A stretch of 64,000 nucleotides of DNA from Oleomonas cavernae (GTDB lineage Bacteria > Pseudomonadota > Alphaproteobacteria > Zavarziniales > Zavarziniaceae), in the NCBI RefSeq assembly GCF_003590945.1, contig NZ_QYUK01000011.1, positions 834,001-898,000 on the forward strand, given 5' to 3'. Below the pieces are notes generated by a model, which saw nothing but the letters and a program-made list of their open reading frames with translations, was not told where the DNA came from and searched no databases. Below are positions 1 through 7,535 of this stretch, piece by piece; position 1 is the first letter of the stretch, and every line of letters begins with the position of its first letter. Made by a program: the position numbers and the translations under genes.

Positions 1-1
1 T

Positions 2-427
2 AGGCGCGAGCTGCTGGAACATGCCAAGGTCTTCAGCAATCACTACGGCACGCCCAAGGGGCCGGTGGCCGAAGCCCTGGCCCTGGGGCGCGACGTGCTG
101 TTCGACATCGACTGGCAGGGCACCCAGCAACTGGTCGAGCATGCCCGCGAAGACGTGATTTCGATCTTCATCCTGCCGCCCTCGACCCGCGAGCTGGAAC
201 GCCGCCTGCGCCAGCGGGCGCAGGACCCGGCCGACGTGGTCGCCGCGCGCATGGCCAAGGCCTCGGACGAGATCAGCCATTGGGCCGAGTATGATTACGT
301 CGTCCTGAACGAGGACCTGGAGAAGACCCTGCTTCAGGTCCAGTCGATCCTGCACGCCGAACGGCTGCGCCGCCGCCGCCAGACCGGCCTTGGCGATTTC
401 GTCAAGCGGCTGCGCGACGGCGTGTAA
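2..427 (+). CDS. gmk: Guanylate kinase, 3' part (5' end outside window)
   Basis: The reading frame is open from base 2 to a TAA at 425-427, giving the last 141 residues of guanylate kinase, the cytosolic enzyme that phosphorylates GMP to GDP with ATP. The visible part includes the GMP-binding region (HYGTPKG near its start), the DIDWQG segment of the core P-loop kinase fold, and the lid-like R-rich stretch ending in the conserved SHWAEYDYVVLNEDL block. The missing N-terminus would hold the Walker A loop. The end overlaps the convergent membrane-protein gene by 26 bases. Family identification is firm; the truncation is only the window edge. Confidence 0.95.
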   Translation, partial: RRELLEHAKVFSNHYGTPKGPVAEALALGRDVLFDIDWQGTQQLVEHAREDVISIFILPPSTRELERRLRQRAQDPADVVAARMAKASDEISHWAEYDYVVLNEDLEKTLLQVQSILHAERLRRRRQTGLGDFVKRLRDGV

Positions 428-998
428 TCGCCGGCATCCAGCGGATGACCATCGCCGCGATCACGACGGCGGCGGGGACGAGATAGAACGGATCGTCGAC
501 CGAGCGCTTGGCAAAGCCCTGGAAGAAGACGATCCAGACATAGTAACTGCCCACGGTGTGCAGGATCTTCCAGGCGCGCGGCCCGATCAGCGCCGCCGTG
601 CGGTCGAACGAGGTCGCCACCATCGCCGCGATCAGGACATAGGCAAAGCCGCCGCCGATCAGCGTGGGCAGCGGCACCTGGGCGTTGAAGCGCACGGGAT
701 CGGCCATGGCAAAGGCCACGATGGCGATGGCATGCAGCCCATGGGATGCCGCAAAGGAAACCCCGACATAGCGGCGATTGCGCCGCAGCCAGCGGGTCGC
801 CGTGCCCGGCCACTGGCGCACCAGGGCCGAGGCGGTAAAGGCGAGGCAGAACAGCACCAGCGAGGTCCGCGCGGTGATGCGGATGACCAGCCGGAGATCG
901 TCCACCTGGCCGCCGCCGGCCAGGACGATCGCCAGGCAGGGCAGGGCGATCAGCATCGCCACCGTGCCGACCAGCGGCCAACCTTGCAGCAATCTCAT
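402..998 (-). CDS. Ferric reductase-like transmembrane protein (MsrQ/YedZ-like)
   Basis: A 198-residue protein with about five hydrophobic segments. It carries histidines at 86 and 89 in an RRYVG...SHGLH context and at 147 in a WKILHTVG context, the pattern of the heme-binding ferric-reductase-like domain that includes MsrQ/YedZ. Such proteins pass electrons across the inner membrane to a partner; no MsrP-like partner is visible nearby, so the partner is unknown. Its start lies 19 bases from a perfect 17-bp palindrome, and a TetR-family gene lies divergently beyond, suggesting TetR control. Family assignment is good; the exact electron acceptor is not known. Confidence 0.75.
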   Translation of the reverse strand: MRLLQGWPLVGTVAMLIALPCLAIVLAGGGQVDDLRLVIRITARTSLVLFCLAFTASALVRQWPGTATRWLRRNRRYVGVSFAASHGLHAIAIVAFAMADPVRFNAQVPLPTLIGGGFAYVLIAAMVATSFDRTAALIGPRAWKILHTVGSYYVWIVFFQGFAKRSVDDPFYLVPAAVVIAAMVIRWMPAITRRRAAA

Positions 999-1016
999 CG
1001 GCGCGCTCCCTCTTTA

Positions 1017-1033
1017 TGTAAGCAATGCTTACA
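1017..1033. promoter_or_regulatory. Putative TetR operator, site 1
   Basis: A perfect palindrome, TGTAAGCA-A-TGCTTACA, sits between the ferric-reductase-like gene (start 998) and the divergent TetR-type gene (start 1208). Size, symmetry and position fit a TetR-family operator. A second, related site lies 43 bases away centre to centre. Binding by the neighbouring regulator is inferred. Confidence 0.65.
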
Positions 1034-1059
1034 CGAGGGCGACGATCACGTCAACCGAA

Positions 1060-1076
1060 TGTACGCGCCGCTTACA
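1060..1076. promoter_or_regulatory. Putative TetR operator, site 2
   Basis: TGTACGCGCCGCTTACA matches 13 of 17 bases of the perfect palindrome at 1017-1033, keeping both outer TGTA/TTACA ends and the inner GC pairs. It lies in the same divergent intergenic region, so it may be a second, weaker site for the same regulator. Confidence 0.5.
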
Positions 1077-1093
1077 TCATGTTATCTTCAAGT

Positions 1094-1200
1094 TCCCTCG
1101 CCCCGCTTGCGGGGAGAGGGTTAGGGTGAGGGGTGTTTGGGCCGGCGCACGTCCCCATGGCCCCTCACCCCGGCCCTCTCCCCGCAAGCGGGGCGAGGGA
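1094..1200. repeat. Long inverted repeat, palindromic family A
   Basis: The left arm (1094-1133) and right arm (1161-1200) are near-complete reverse complements; the outer 26-27 bases, built around CCCCGCTTGCGGGG, match perfectly. The unit ends at the TetR-type start region. A related, less perfect pair lies at 18564-18707. It resembles the dispersed CCCTCACCC/CCCTCTCCCC palindromes common in high-GC proteobacterial genomes. Confidence 0.8.
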
Positions 1201-1207
1201 GTAACGG

Positions 1208-1836
1208 ATGAGGAAAGGGATGGTGCAGTCGCGCGCCTATCACCACGGCAACCTGCGCCAGGCCTTGATCGATGCAGCCCTGAGCCTGGCGGCGGAAGGG
1301 GCCCGGAGAACGTCACCATGCGCGAGGCGGCCCGGCGCGCCGGCGTCTCGTCGGGCGCGCCGTTCCGCCATTTCGCCGGTCGCACCGCCCTGATGACCGC
1401 GGTGGCCGAGGAGGCGATGAGCCGCCTGCGCGCCGAGATATCCCTGGCGCTCGACGCCGTGCCCGGGGCTGCGCCGGCCGCGGTCCTGCGCGCCATGGGC
1501 CTTGCCTATCTGCGCTGGGCGCGGACCAACCCGACGCATTTCGAGATCATTTCGGCGCGCCGGCAGATCGATTTCACCGGCTCCGCCGCGCTGACCGGTG
1601 ATCTCGACCTGCTGCAGGACATGATGGACGAGATCCTGGCGGCGGCCGCGCCGCAGATCGCCGCCGATGCCCGCCTGGTGCGCCTCACCACGCGGGCCCT
1701 GGTCTATGGCTTGGCCCGCATGTATGTGGACGGCCAGTTCCCGACCTGGCGGGTGGCCGACGGCGAGGTCGAGGCGGTGATGACCGGCGCGCTCGACCTC
1801 TTCATCGCCCTGCTGCTCAGGCCAGCGATGCCTTGA
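1208..1836 (+). CDS. TetR/AcrR-family transcriptional regulator, frameshifted
   Basis: The N-terminal part (YHHGNLRQALIDAALSLAAEG) is in one frame and the rest, starting ENVTMREAARRAGVS, is in another. Restoring one G in the GGGG run at 1298-1301 joins them into a protein of about 209 residues with a typical TetR helix-turn-helix (VSSGAPFRHFAGR) and a C-terminal ligand domain ending near LFIALLL. The two palindromes upstream are its likely operators and the divergent membrane gene its likely target. The shift is probably a sequencing error, because the remainder keeps good coding character, but true inactivation cannot be excluded. The 3' end overlaps the convergent hydrolase gene by 20 bases. 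Confidence 0.8.
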
Positions 1837-2668
1837 AGAAATCGATGGTCCGGCCCCACGCCAGTTCGGCCGCGTCCTTGTCGTAGCGGGCCTCGTTGGT
1901 GTCGTTGTTGAAGGCGTGCTGCTTGCCGTCATAGACGAAGGCCTGGTATTTCACGCCCGCCGCCTTCAGCGCCGCCTCGAAGGCGGGTACGGCGGCGTTG
2001 ATGCGCTCGTCCAGCCCGGCATAGTGCAGCAACAGCGGCGCCTTGATCTTGGGAACCTCTGCGGCATCGGGCGGCATGCCGTAGTAGACCACCGCGCCCG
2101 ACAGCTTGTCGCTGGCGGTCGCCAGCCGGCCGGACAGGCCGCCGCCCCAGCAGAAGCCGACAGCGCCGACCTTGGCGCCGGTCGCCGCCAGGAAGGCCAC
2201 GCCGGCAACCGCGTTGCCCAGGGTGGCGGCGGGATCCAGTGCGCCGATCAGGTCGCGGGCCTTGTCGGCATCGGCGGGGGTGCCGCCGGCAGGGGACAGG
2301 AAATCAACAGCGACAGCCCGGAATCCGGCGACGGCCAGGCGCCGCGCCGTATCTTGCGTGTGGGGATTGAGGCCGCGGTTCTCATGGATCACCAGCACCG
2401 CCGGGGTGGTCGCGGCCGCCTCCTTGGGCTTGGCCTCGTAATATTTCACCGGGCCGGTGGCGCCGTCGTAGCTGCCCGTGGCGATCGCCAGGCGCGGATC
2501 ATCCTGCGCCACCACCGCGGCCAGGGCATAGTTGTTTTCCAGCGCCGGCAGCAGGGCAAACGCGGCCGCCGTGCCCCCGGCCAGGCGGGTCAGCCGATCG
2601 AGAAACACCCGGCGGTCGAGCGGGGCGTGGGTGTATTCGTCATAGAGGTCGATGATACGTTGATCCAT
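1817..2668 (-). CDS. Dienelactone hydrolase family protein
   Basis: A 283-residue alpha/beta hydrolase of the dienelactone hydrolase family. The nucleophile is Cys173 in GFCWGGG, followed by Asp220 (AGLDERI) and His251 (KQHAFNND), with the conserved IHENRG at 95-100, so the catalytic triad is intact. Residues 30-55 are hydrophobic and alanine-rich, as in the Tat- or Sec-targeted members of this family, so export is possible but no clean twin-arginine motif is seen. Substrate is unknown; relatives act on lactones and small esters. It is a single gene, convergent with the TetR gene. Confidence 0.85.
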   Translation of the reverse strand: MDQRIIDLYDEYTHAPLDRRVFLDRLTRLAGGTAAAFALLPALENNYALAAVVAQDDPRLAIATGSYDGATGPVKYYEAKPKEAAATTPAVLVIHENRGLNPHTQDTARRLAVAGFRAVAVDFLSPAGGTPADADKARDLIGALDPAATLGNAVAGVAFLAATGAKVGAVGFCWGGGLSGRLATASDKLSGAVVYYGMPPDAAEVPKIKAPLLLHYAGLDERINAAVPAFEAALKAAGVKYQAFVYDGKQHAFNNDTNEARYDKDAAELAWGRTIDFFKASLA

Positions 2669-2744
2669 GGCGCTGCCTCCTTCGTTCTGGCAAGAAGTGT
2701 CCCAGCCGGGCCGCCATGCTGCGGTGGATAGGGGATGAGGGCAA

Positions 2745-3089
2745 GTGAACCATCTGTGGAAGCTGGCATTCGAAGTCGAGATGGCGCGGGCCGAGCTGGC
2801 CTATGCCCACGGCGAATTCGATGCCTGTTTCAAGACCTTGGAACGCGCCCACATCCTGGGCCAGCGCTCGACCCGGCGTCATGTCCGGGTGCATGTCTGG
2901 ATGCTGAAGGTCGGCCGGCGGCGCGGCGACCGGCGCGAAATCGTCGGCCAGGTGAAGCGCATCGCCGCCGCCGCGCTATTTTCCCGCATCTGGGTCCCCG
3001 CCGGCAACACCGGCGGGGCGAACGTGCCGGCGACCAAGCCGATGCCGATCCCCGAGGATCTGCGCCGGGTGCTCGAACACCGGCGCTAG
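2745..3089 (+). CDS. DUF3703 family protein
   Basis: A 114-residue cytosolic protein that I place in the DUF3703 family from the order of its conserved blocks: a helical start, LERAHILGQRS, HVRVHVWMLKVG, and the C-terminal GNTGGANV...PMPIPEDL. The function of the family is unknown. Translation most likely begins at the GTG at 2745 because the family's N-terminal helix starts immediately after it. It stands alone, head-to-head with the hydrolase gene, and its stop overlaps the convergent thioesterase stop by four bases. Confidence 0.75.
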   Translation: MNHLWKLAFEVEMARAELAYAHGEFDACFKTLERAHILGQRSTRRHVRVHVWMLKVGRRRGDRREIVGQVKRIAAAALFSRIWVPAGNTGGANVPATKPMPIPEDLRRVLEHRR

Positions 3090-3874
3090 GCGAAGATCGC
3101 CACGTTCTGCCGGGCGACCATCAGCGGTTCCCCACCCGGCCCCCAGATCATCATCGCCTGGGCGGAATAGCCAGCCATGGTGCTCTCCGCGGTGGTCCGC
3201 ATCAGGCGCCAGCCGCTGTCGTCGGCTGGCGCCGGGGCCAGCATATCGATCGACCAGGTCATGGTGCTGATCGGGGCCGGTGTCGTGAACTGGGTCATGG
3301 CCGCGGGCGGGGCGGCATCGGCCAGGGCGATGAGCGCGGTGAGGTCGTTGGGCGTCGCCTCGTCGAAATGGCGCAGCCACAGCAGCATGTCGGGTTCGGG
3401 CGCCCCGGTGATGGGACGGAAGCCGCCGGCCAGGCGGGAATCGAAGTGTTTGGCAAAGCTCGGCCCCGGCCGCCCGCCGAAGAAGGACTCGCACTGCTCG
3501 GGTGCCGCCACCGCCGGCATGGCCAGGTCGCTGTAGTCGAAGGCCGATTCCCGGGCGGCGCCGAAGCTGAGCAGGGCGCGGGCGGCGAGGCCGGATTCCG
3601 CCATGAGATCGACCGAGACGAAGACGGTGGAACGGCCCTGGCGCAGGATCGTAGGGACGATGGTCACGGTCCCGCCGGCCGGGCCGATGAAGCAGAATTG
3701 GGCCGAGCGCAGCGGCGGCAGGTCGGTGAAGGCCCGGCTCGCCGCCTCGTAACACAGCGCGGCGCTCAGGCCGCCGTAAGCCGTGCGGCCCTGCAGCCAA
3801 TCGTCGGGCAGGGTTACCGTATAGCCATCGGTCGAGAGGGCAATGGCGGCGACAAGCGTGGAAAACGGAGTCAT
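3086..3874 (-). CDS. Acyl-CoA thioesterase family (double hotdog) protein
   Basis: A 262-residue protein with the features of TesB-like double-hotdog thioesterases: an N-terminal half with WLQGRTAYGGLSAAL and SAQFCFIGPAGG, and a C-terminal half with the SIDMLAP and ESTMAGYSAQAMMIWGPGG segments. Such enzymes hydrolyse acyl-CoA esters in the cytosol. The gene starts 10 bases after the stop of the HxlR-type regulator on the same strand, so the two are probably cotranscribed and the thioesterase may be under that regulator's control. The acyl substrate is not predictable. Confidence 0.75.
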   Translation of the reverse strand: MTPFSTLVAAIALSTDGYTVTLPDDWLQGRTAYGGLSAALCYEAASRAFTDLPPLRSAQFCFIGPAGGTVTIVPTILRQGRSTVFVSVDLMAESGLAARALLSFGAARESAFDYSDLAMPAVAAPEQCESFFGGRPGPSFAKHFDSRLAGGFRPITGAPEPDMLLWLRHFDEATPNDLTALIALADAAPPAAMTQFTTPAPISTMTWSIDMLAPAPADDSGWRLMRTTAESTMAGYSAQAMMIWGPGGEPLMVARQNVAIFA

Positions 3875-3884
3875 CTGCAGGATC

Positions 3885-4400
3885 TCATCCTCGATCGGTG
3901 GTCTTGCGGGCGTGGAAGGCCTGGTGGCGCGCGGCGCGGGCGGTGGCGAAATCGTCGCTCATGACTGCCTTGGTATCGCGGGCGCCATAAGCCATGCCGC
4001 AGGCGGCGCAGCGCAACGGCAAGCCGGTCTCGTGCCCGCAGGCCTTGTGCAGGATGCGCAGGGCGGGCTGGTGAGCGGCGTCGAAGCCGCCCCATTTCTC
4101 GCCCCAGGCGCGCAGGCCCAGGATCAGCGGGTAAAGATCCAGGCCCTTCTCGGTCAGCCGGTAGTCGTGGCGCGGCGGGTGGGCGCTATAGGCTTGGCGC
4201 CGCACGATGCCGTCGGCCTCCAGCCGCTTCAGGCGGGTCGAGAGCAGGTGCGGCGAGATGCCGGTCTGGGCCTGGAAATCCTCGAACCGGCGCGTGCCGG
4301 TGAACAGTTCCCGCACGATCAGCATGGTCCAGCGGTCACCCACGACCGCCAGGGTCCGCGCGATGGGGCAGGGGGTGTCGCCGATCTCGTCCCAACTCAT
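3885..4400 (-). CDS. HxlR-family transcriptional regulator
   Basis: A 171-residue winged-helix regulator: CPIARTLAVVGDRWTMLIVRELFTG followed by FEDFQAQTGISPHLLSTRLKRLE is the classic HxlR DNA-binding domain. After it comes a C-terminal segment with CGHE...CAACG that looks like a small zinc ribbon. I chose the ATG at 4400 because the family starts just before this motif and a perfect palindrome ends three bases upstream of it; a longer in-frame extension to 4508 would read through that operator. It is followed by the thioesterase gene. The palindrome suggests autoregulation. Confidence 0.85.
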   Translation of the reverse strand: MSWDEIGDTPCPIARTLAVVGDRWTMLIVRELFTGTRRFEDFQAQTGISPHLLSTRLKRLEADGIVRRQAYSAHPPRHDYRLTEKGLDLYPLILGLRAWGEKWGGFDAAHQPALRILHKACGHETGLPLRCAACGMAYGARDTKAVMSDDFATARAARHQAFHARKTTDRG

Positions 4401-4403
4401 ACC

Positions 4404-4428
4404 TGTCACTTCAAAATTTGAAGTGACA
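4404..4428. promoter_or_regulatory. Perfect 25-bp palindrome, putative HxlR operator
   Basis: Two exact 12-base arms, TGTCACTTCAAA and TTTGAAGTGACA, flank one central A. The site lies directly before the ATG of the HxlR-type gene. Binding there could block transcription or initiation of the regulator-thioesterase pair. No second copy was noticed in the window. Confidence 0.75.
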
Positions 4429-4488
4429 ATGAACCAGACGGCACGCCCTGGCAAGGGCGGACGATGGCGGGCAATTCCGGCGCCCGGC

Positions 4489-5355
4489 TCAGGCCACGAC
4501 GATGGCATCTCCGATCGTCACGGCACCGGGGGCGGCGACCGTGGCATAGACGCTGAGACAGCTCTCCAATTCGCGCACGATCGTCCGGATAACGGTCGGG
4601 TCCCGGTCCAGCCCGGGCTGCGCGTGCGAGGTCATGACACAGCGCGGCGCCCTGGCCGAGATGTCGAGGCTTGCCGTGCCGATGCGCAGTTGCCGCCCGA
4701 CCCACGCCTCCTCGACCACGCCGGCGGCCGTGTCGTCCGCGAGCAGGAAGTTGGGCCGGAATCGACGCGCATCGAGCACCGCTTCGGGGGCCAGGTTCTG
4801 CAAATGGCGCAGCGAACTCTCGGTCAGCAGGTTGATGGGGAACGCGTCGAAATAGGTGCCAAGGGGCGAGGCATATTCGATCAGCTCCTGTAAGAGCTCT
4901 GCGCTGAAGCCGCCCAGGTCCGGCATGGGATCCTCCGGCCCCAGGGCAAAGATGCGCCGCCATTCGTCAATGGGATCGCCGGACGGTTGCTCATGGATCC
5001 GGTAGTGATCTTTGTTCTCCGCCGCAACCAGCGGCCACAGGGTTACCTCGCGGCCGACCGCTTCCGATACGGCGGCGTGAATGCCGGGCGCATCCGAGCG
5101 GATCCGCTCGCCACCCGGCAGGGTGATCTCCACATGGGGCACGGCGCCCGCCATGGCATCGTTTACATAGCGTGCCGCGCAGAGCATGAGCTTGGGCAGA
5201 TGCTTGGCCCCTCGGATCGTCTGCGTCTTCTCGTCCCGGACCGCCCAGCCGCGATCATAGGGGATGCCCAGGGGCGAGACAGCGCAGGCGTCCAGCTTCT
5301 CCCCTTGCATTGATTTCACCGGATAGCGCCAGATTTCCTTGACCGTGAAACTCAT
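4489..5355 (-). CDS. MOSC domain-containing protein (MOSC N-terminal beta-barrel)
   Basis: A 288-residue protein with the MOSC N-terminal beta-barrel signature (IWRYPVKSMQGEKL, then GIPYDRGWAVRD) and a C-terminal MOSC domain with RFRPNFLLAD and the conserved cysteine at 239 in ARAPRCVMT. MOSC proteins bind or transfer sulfur at molybdenum cofactors, or act as mARC-like reductases; the activity here is not assigned. It overlaps the upstream SDR gene by four bases (ATGA), so the two are translationally coupled. Confidence 0.85.
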   Translation of the reverse strand: MSFTVKEIWRYPVKSMQGEKLDACAVSPLGIPYDRGWAVRDEKTQTIRGAKHLPKLMLCAARYVNDAMAGAVPHVEITLPGGERIRSDAPGIHAAVSEAVGREVTLWPLVAAENKDHYRIHEQPSGDPIDEWRRIFALGPEDPMPDLGGFSAELLQELIEYASPLGTYFDAFPINLLTESSLRHLQNLAPEAVLDARRFRPNFLLADDTAAGVVEEAWVGRQLRIGTASLDISARAPRCVMTSHAQPGLDRDPTVIRTIVRELESCLSVYATVAAPGAVTIGDAIVVA

Positions 5356-6164
5356 GCCGGATCCTCCTGCTGGGCGTTGGCGACGAGGCGTGCCCCCAGC
5401 CGTCTCGCGACGGACGGGAAAAGCCGAAGGCCGAGGACGGCTAGCCGGGCGCGCCGGCCCGGCACGATGAAATACCGGCCATGGCGGATCCCGGCCAGCG
5501 TATCAGCGACCACGGTTTCCAGGCTGGTCCTGGGGATTGCCAGCGTATGGCGCCGGTTCTCGGGCGTCCTGTAGCTGTCCAGTTCAGCCACCATCGGCGT
5601 TTCGAACTCGGCGGGACAGACGAGGTGGACTTTGATCCCCTGCGGCGGCAACTCGTAGCTTAGGCATTCGGTGAAGCCGACCAGCGCATGTTTCGCCGAC
5701 GCATAGGCGGTGAAGCCGAAGGTGCCAGTCAGCCCGGCAACCGAGGCGATGTTGACGAGGTGCCCACGGGAGGCACGCAAATGAACCAGGGCCGCCCTGG
5801 TGACATTTACCACGCCGTGGAAATTGGTCCGCATCACGGATTGAAAATCGTCCTCGGCCAGCGTCTCGAACCGGCCCTCGCGCATCACGCCGGCATTGTT
5901 GAACAGCATGTCGATCCGCCCACACCGCCGGGCGATCGTCTCGATGGCCAGCCGAGTGGCCTCGGGATCGCCCACGTCGAGCGCTTGCACCTCGATGTCG
6001 GCGTAGCTGTGGCGCCGGCGAAGTTGGCGGGCAGCGAGGTCGAGATTGTCCGCCTGCCGGGAGACGAGCGTCAGTCGGGCGCCCAGCGGGGCGAGCGCGT
6101 CGGCGAGGGCAAAGCCCAGACCCGTCGAGCCTCCCGTGATGACGATGCTGCGCAACCGGAACAT
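5352..6164 (-). CDS. Short-chain dehydrogenase/reductase (SDR) family protein
   Basis: A 270-residue classical SDR: cofactor motif TGGSTGLG at 10-17, NNAG at 89-92, catalytic Ser141 and YASAK (Tyr154, Lys158). It would oxidise or reduce an alcohol/ketone with NAD(P). The C-terminus after about 215 has an arginine-rich amphipathic tail (PGRRARLAVLGLRLFPS), which may hold it to the membrane. The ATG at 6164 matches the family start. The longer open frame running upstream to 6944 is an artefact created by a frameshift in the preceding gene. It is the middle gene of a membrane protein-SDR-MOSC operon. Confidence 0.85.
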   Translation of the reverse strand: MFRLRSIVITGGSTGLGFALADALAPLGARLTLVSRQADNLDLAARQLRRRHSYADIEVQALDVGDPEATRLAIETIARRCGRIDMLFNNAGVMREGRFETLAEDDFQSVMRTNFHGVVNVTRAALVHLRASRGHLVNIASVAGLTGTFGFTAYASAKHALVGFTECLSYELPPQGIKVHLVCPAEFETPMVAELDSYRTPENRRHTLAIPRTSLETVVADTLAGIRHGRYFIVPGRRARLAVLGLRLFPSVARRLGARLVANAQQEDPA

Positions 6165-6174
6165 GAGAGGCTCC

Positions 6175-6632
6175 CTAGGCCAGCATTGACGCCAGGGCGC
6201 CTGAAAAGAGTACGAGGAACCCCCGAACTCGCCCAGGATCAGGGCCATGACATAGCGGTGCACGACCTTGCCGTGGACGGTGCCCTTGCCCAGGACATGG
6301 GGGCGTCTCAGCATGTTGTCGGTATCGTTCAGCCAGCCGTGGATCGCGTAATTGGCGACGGCCGTCGCGAAGAAGGTGACGGCGGCGGCGACCGCGACAG
6401 TGTTCACCACGGACGGCCAGACGCTTAGCCGGGCGAATTCGGCAAGGACCAGGCAGGCGAAGGAATACATGAGCGCACTGCGGTGGCAGATGTCGACATA
6501 GACGGGCGCCTGCGCGTTGGGCGACGTAATCATGCGCGTGTATTTCCATATGCCGGTCACCAGCCCGACAGTGAAGAAGCAGCCGCAGCCCAGTATTGCG
6601 ATCAAGACAGCGTTCGGCACATTCTCTCCCAT
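6175..6632 (-). CDS. Small integral membrane protein, function unknown, frameshifted
   Basis: Starting at the ATG at 6632, the frame encodes four strongly hydrophobic segments (for example VLIAILGCGCFFTVGLVTG and VAVAAAVTFFATAVANYAI). The last segment is interrupted: adding one base to the five-C run at 6220-6224 continues LILGEFGG directly into FLVLFSGALASMLA and a TAG at 6175-6177. The corrected protein has about 152 residues. No family recognised. It lies 10 bases before the SDR start, so it is the first gene of that operon, divergent from an AraC-type regulator. Conserved-looking histidines sit in the loops (CHRSA, YAIHGW, TVHGKVVH). Confidence 0.6.
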
Positions 6633-6752
6633 TGGTATTTCCGGCTCTCGGTGTCCGGCGCGGATAAGAACTTGCGCGCCTTCGTCGCCGGCGTAATTTT
6701 CAAGGCCAAGATAAATCGTTGGGGGAAAGGGCGCTTGCCAGAATCGGCTACC

Positions 6753-7532
6753 ATGCGCGACGAGGGGGCCTTGCTGTGCCTGTGGCCGCAGCGCCTGATG
6801 TTCATTGGGCGCCTGGGCGTGCTGCCGCCGCACCAGCATCCCATATCGGTCTGCTTGGTGGCGCTTCGGCGACCCATTCGGGTCGGCGCGGCTGGCGAGG
6901 AGCGCGCCTGTCGCACGGCCATCGTCCCCGCCGGCCTTTCGCACAGCCTGGATGTGGGTGGCGAACCGGTCGCGGTGATCTACAACGACCCCGACCGACC
7001 CTTTTACCGGCGCTTGTCGCCCTTGCGGAAAAATAGCTTGGTATCGCTGGCCCCGGCGGTGGAAGGCGCCTTCATCGACGCGGCGCAGAACCTCTATGCG
7101 TCACGCCAGGCGGGCGGGGGCTTGCGGTTCGACGGCTTCGAGGCCGCGGCGGCGCAGGCATTGGGCGTCGAGCCGCGGCCGCTCCCGCCCGATGCACGGG
7201 TGGCGCGGGTCATATCGTCGATCAGGGCCGATATCGACCACAACCACTCGATCGAGGAATTGGCCGGCAAGGTCGGTCTCTCGCCCGGCCGCCTGCAGCA
7301 TCTGTTCGTGCAGGAAATCGGCGTGCCGCTTCGCACCTTCAGGATATGGATCCGATTTCGCCACGCAGTGGAGGGTGTCGCGGGCGGTGCCTCGATCACC
7401 GCCGCGGCCCTCGATGCCGGTTTTTCGAATTCGAGCCATTTCAGCCATGCGTTCAAGGCAACATTCGGCGTTACGGCCGCCAGCCTGTTCAAGGGCGCCG
7501 CAAGGCCCAGCGTGGTTTCGGTCGCCGCCTGA
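6753..7532 (+). CDS. AraC-family transcriptional regulator
   Basis: A 259-residue regulator. The C-terminal 100 residues carry two helix-turn-helix units (HSIEELAGKVGLSPGRLQHLFVQEIG and ITAAALDAGFSNSSHFSHAFKATFG), the AraC/XylS domain. The N-terminal part has cupin-like features (LGVLPPHQHPISVCLV, IVPAGLSHSLDV), suggesting a small-ligand sensor. I chose the ATG at 6753 because earlier in-frame codons lack AraC-like sequence. It diverges from the membrane protein-SDR-MOSC operon, its likely target, and ends three bases from the convergent rsmA stop. Confidence 0.85.
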   Translation: MRDEGALLCLWPQRLMFIGRLGVLPPHQHPISVCLVALRRPIRVGAAGEERACRTAIVPAGLSHSLDVGGEPVAVIYNDPDRPFYRRLSPLRKNSLVSLAPAVEGAFIDAAQNLYASRQAGGGLRFDGFEAAAAQALGVEPRPLPPDARVARVISSIRADIDHNHSIEELAGKVGLSPGRLQHLFVQEIGVPLRTFRIWIRFRHAVEGVAGGASITAAALDAGFSNSSHFSHAFKATFGVTAASLFKGAARPSVVSVAA

Positions 7533-7535
7533 AAA

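Noticed and set aside
1094-1200. CRISPR array or phage attachment site
   Set aside because: Only two inverted arms with no regular spacers; this is a palindromic element, not a direct-repeat array.
5352-6944. A membrane protein-dehydrogenase fusion
   Set aside because: The junction sequence is non-conserved and a one-base correction separates two normal genes.
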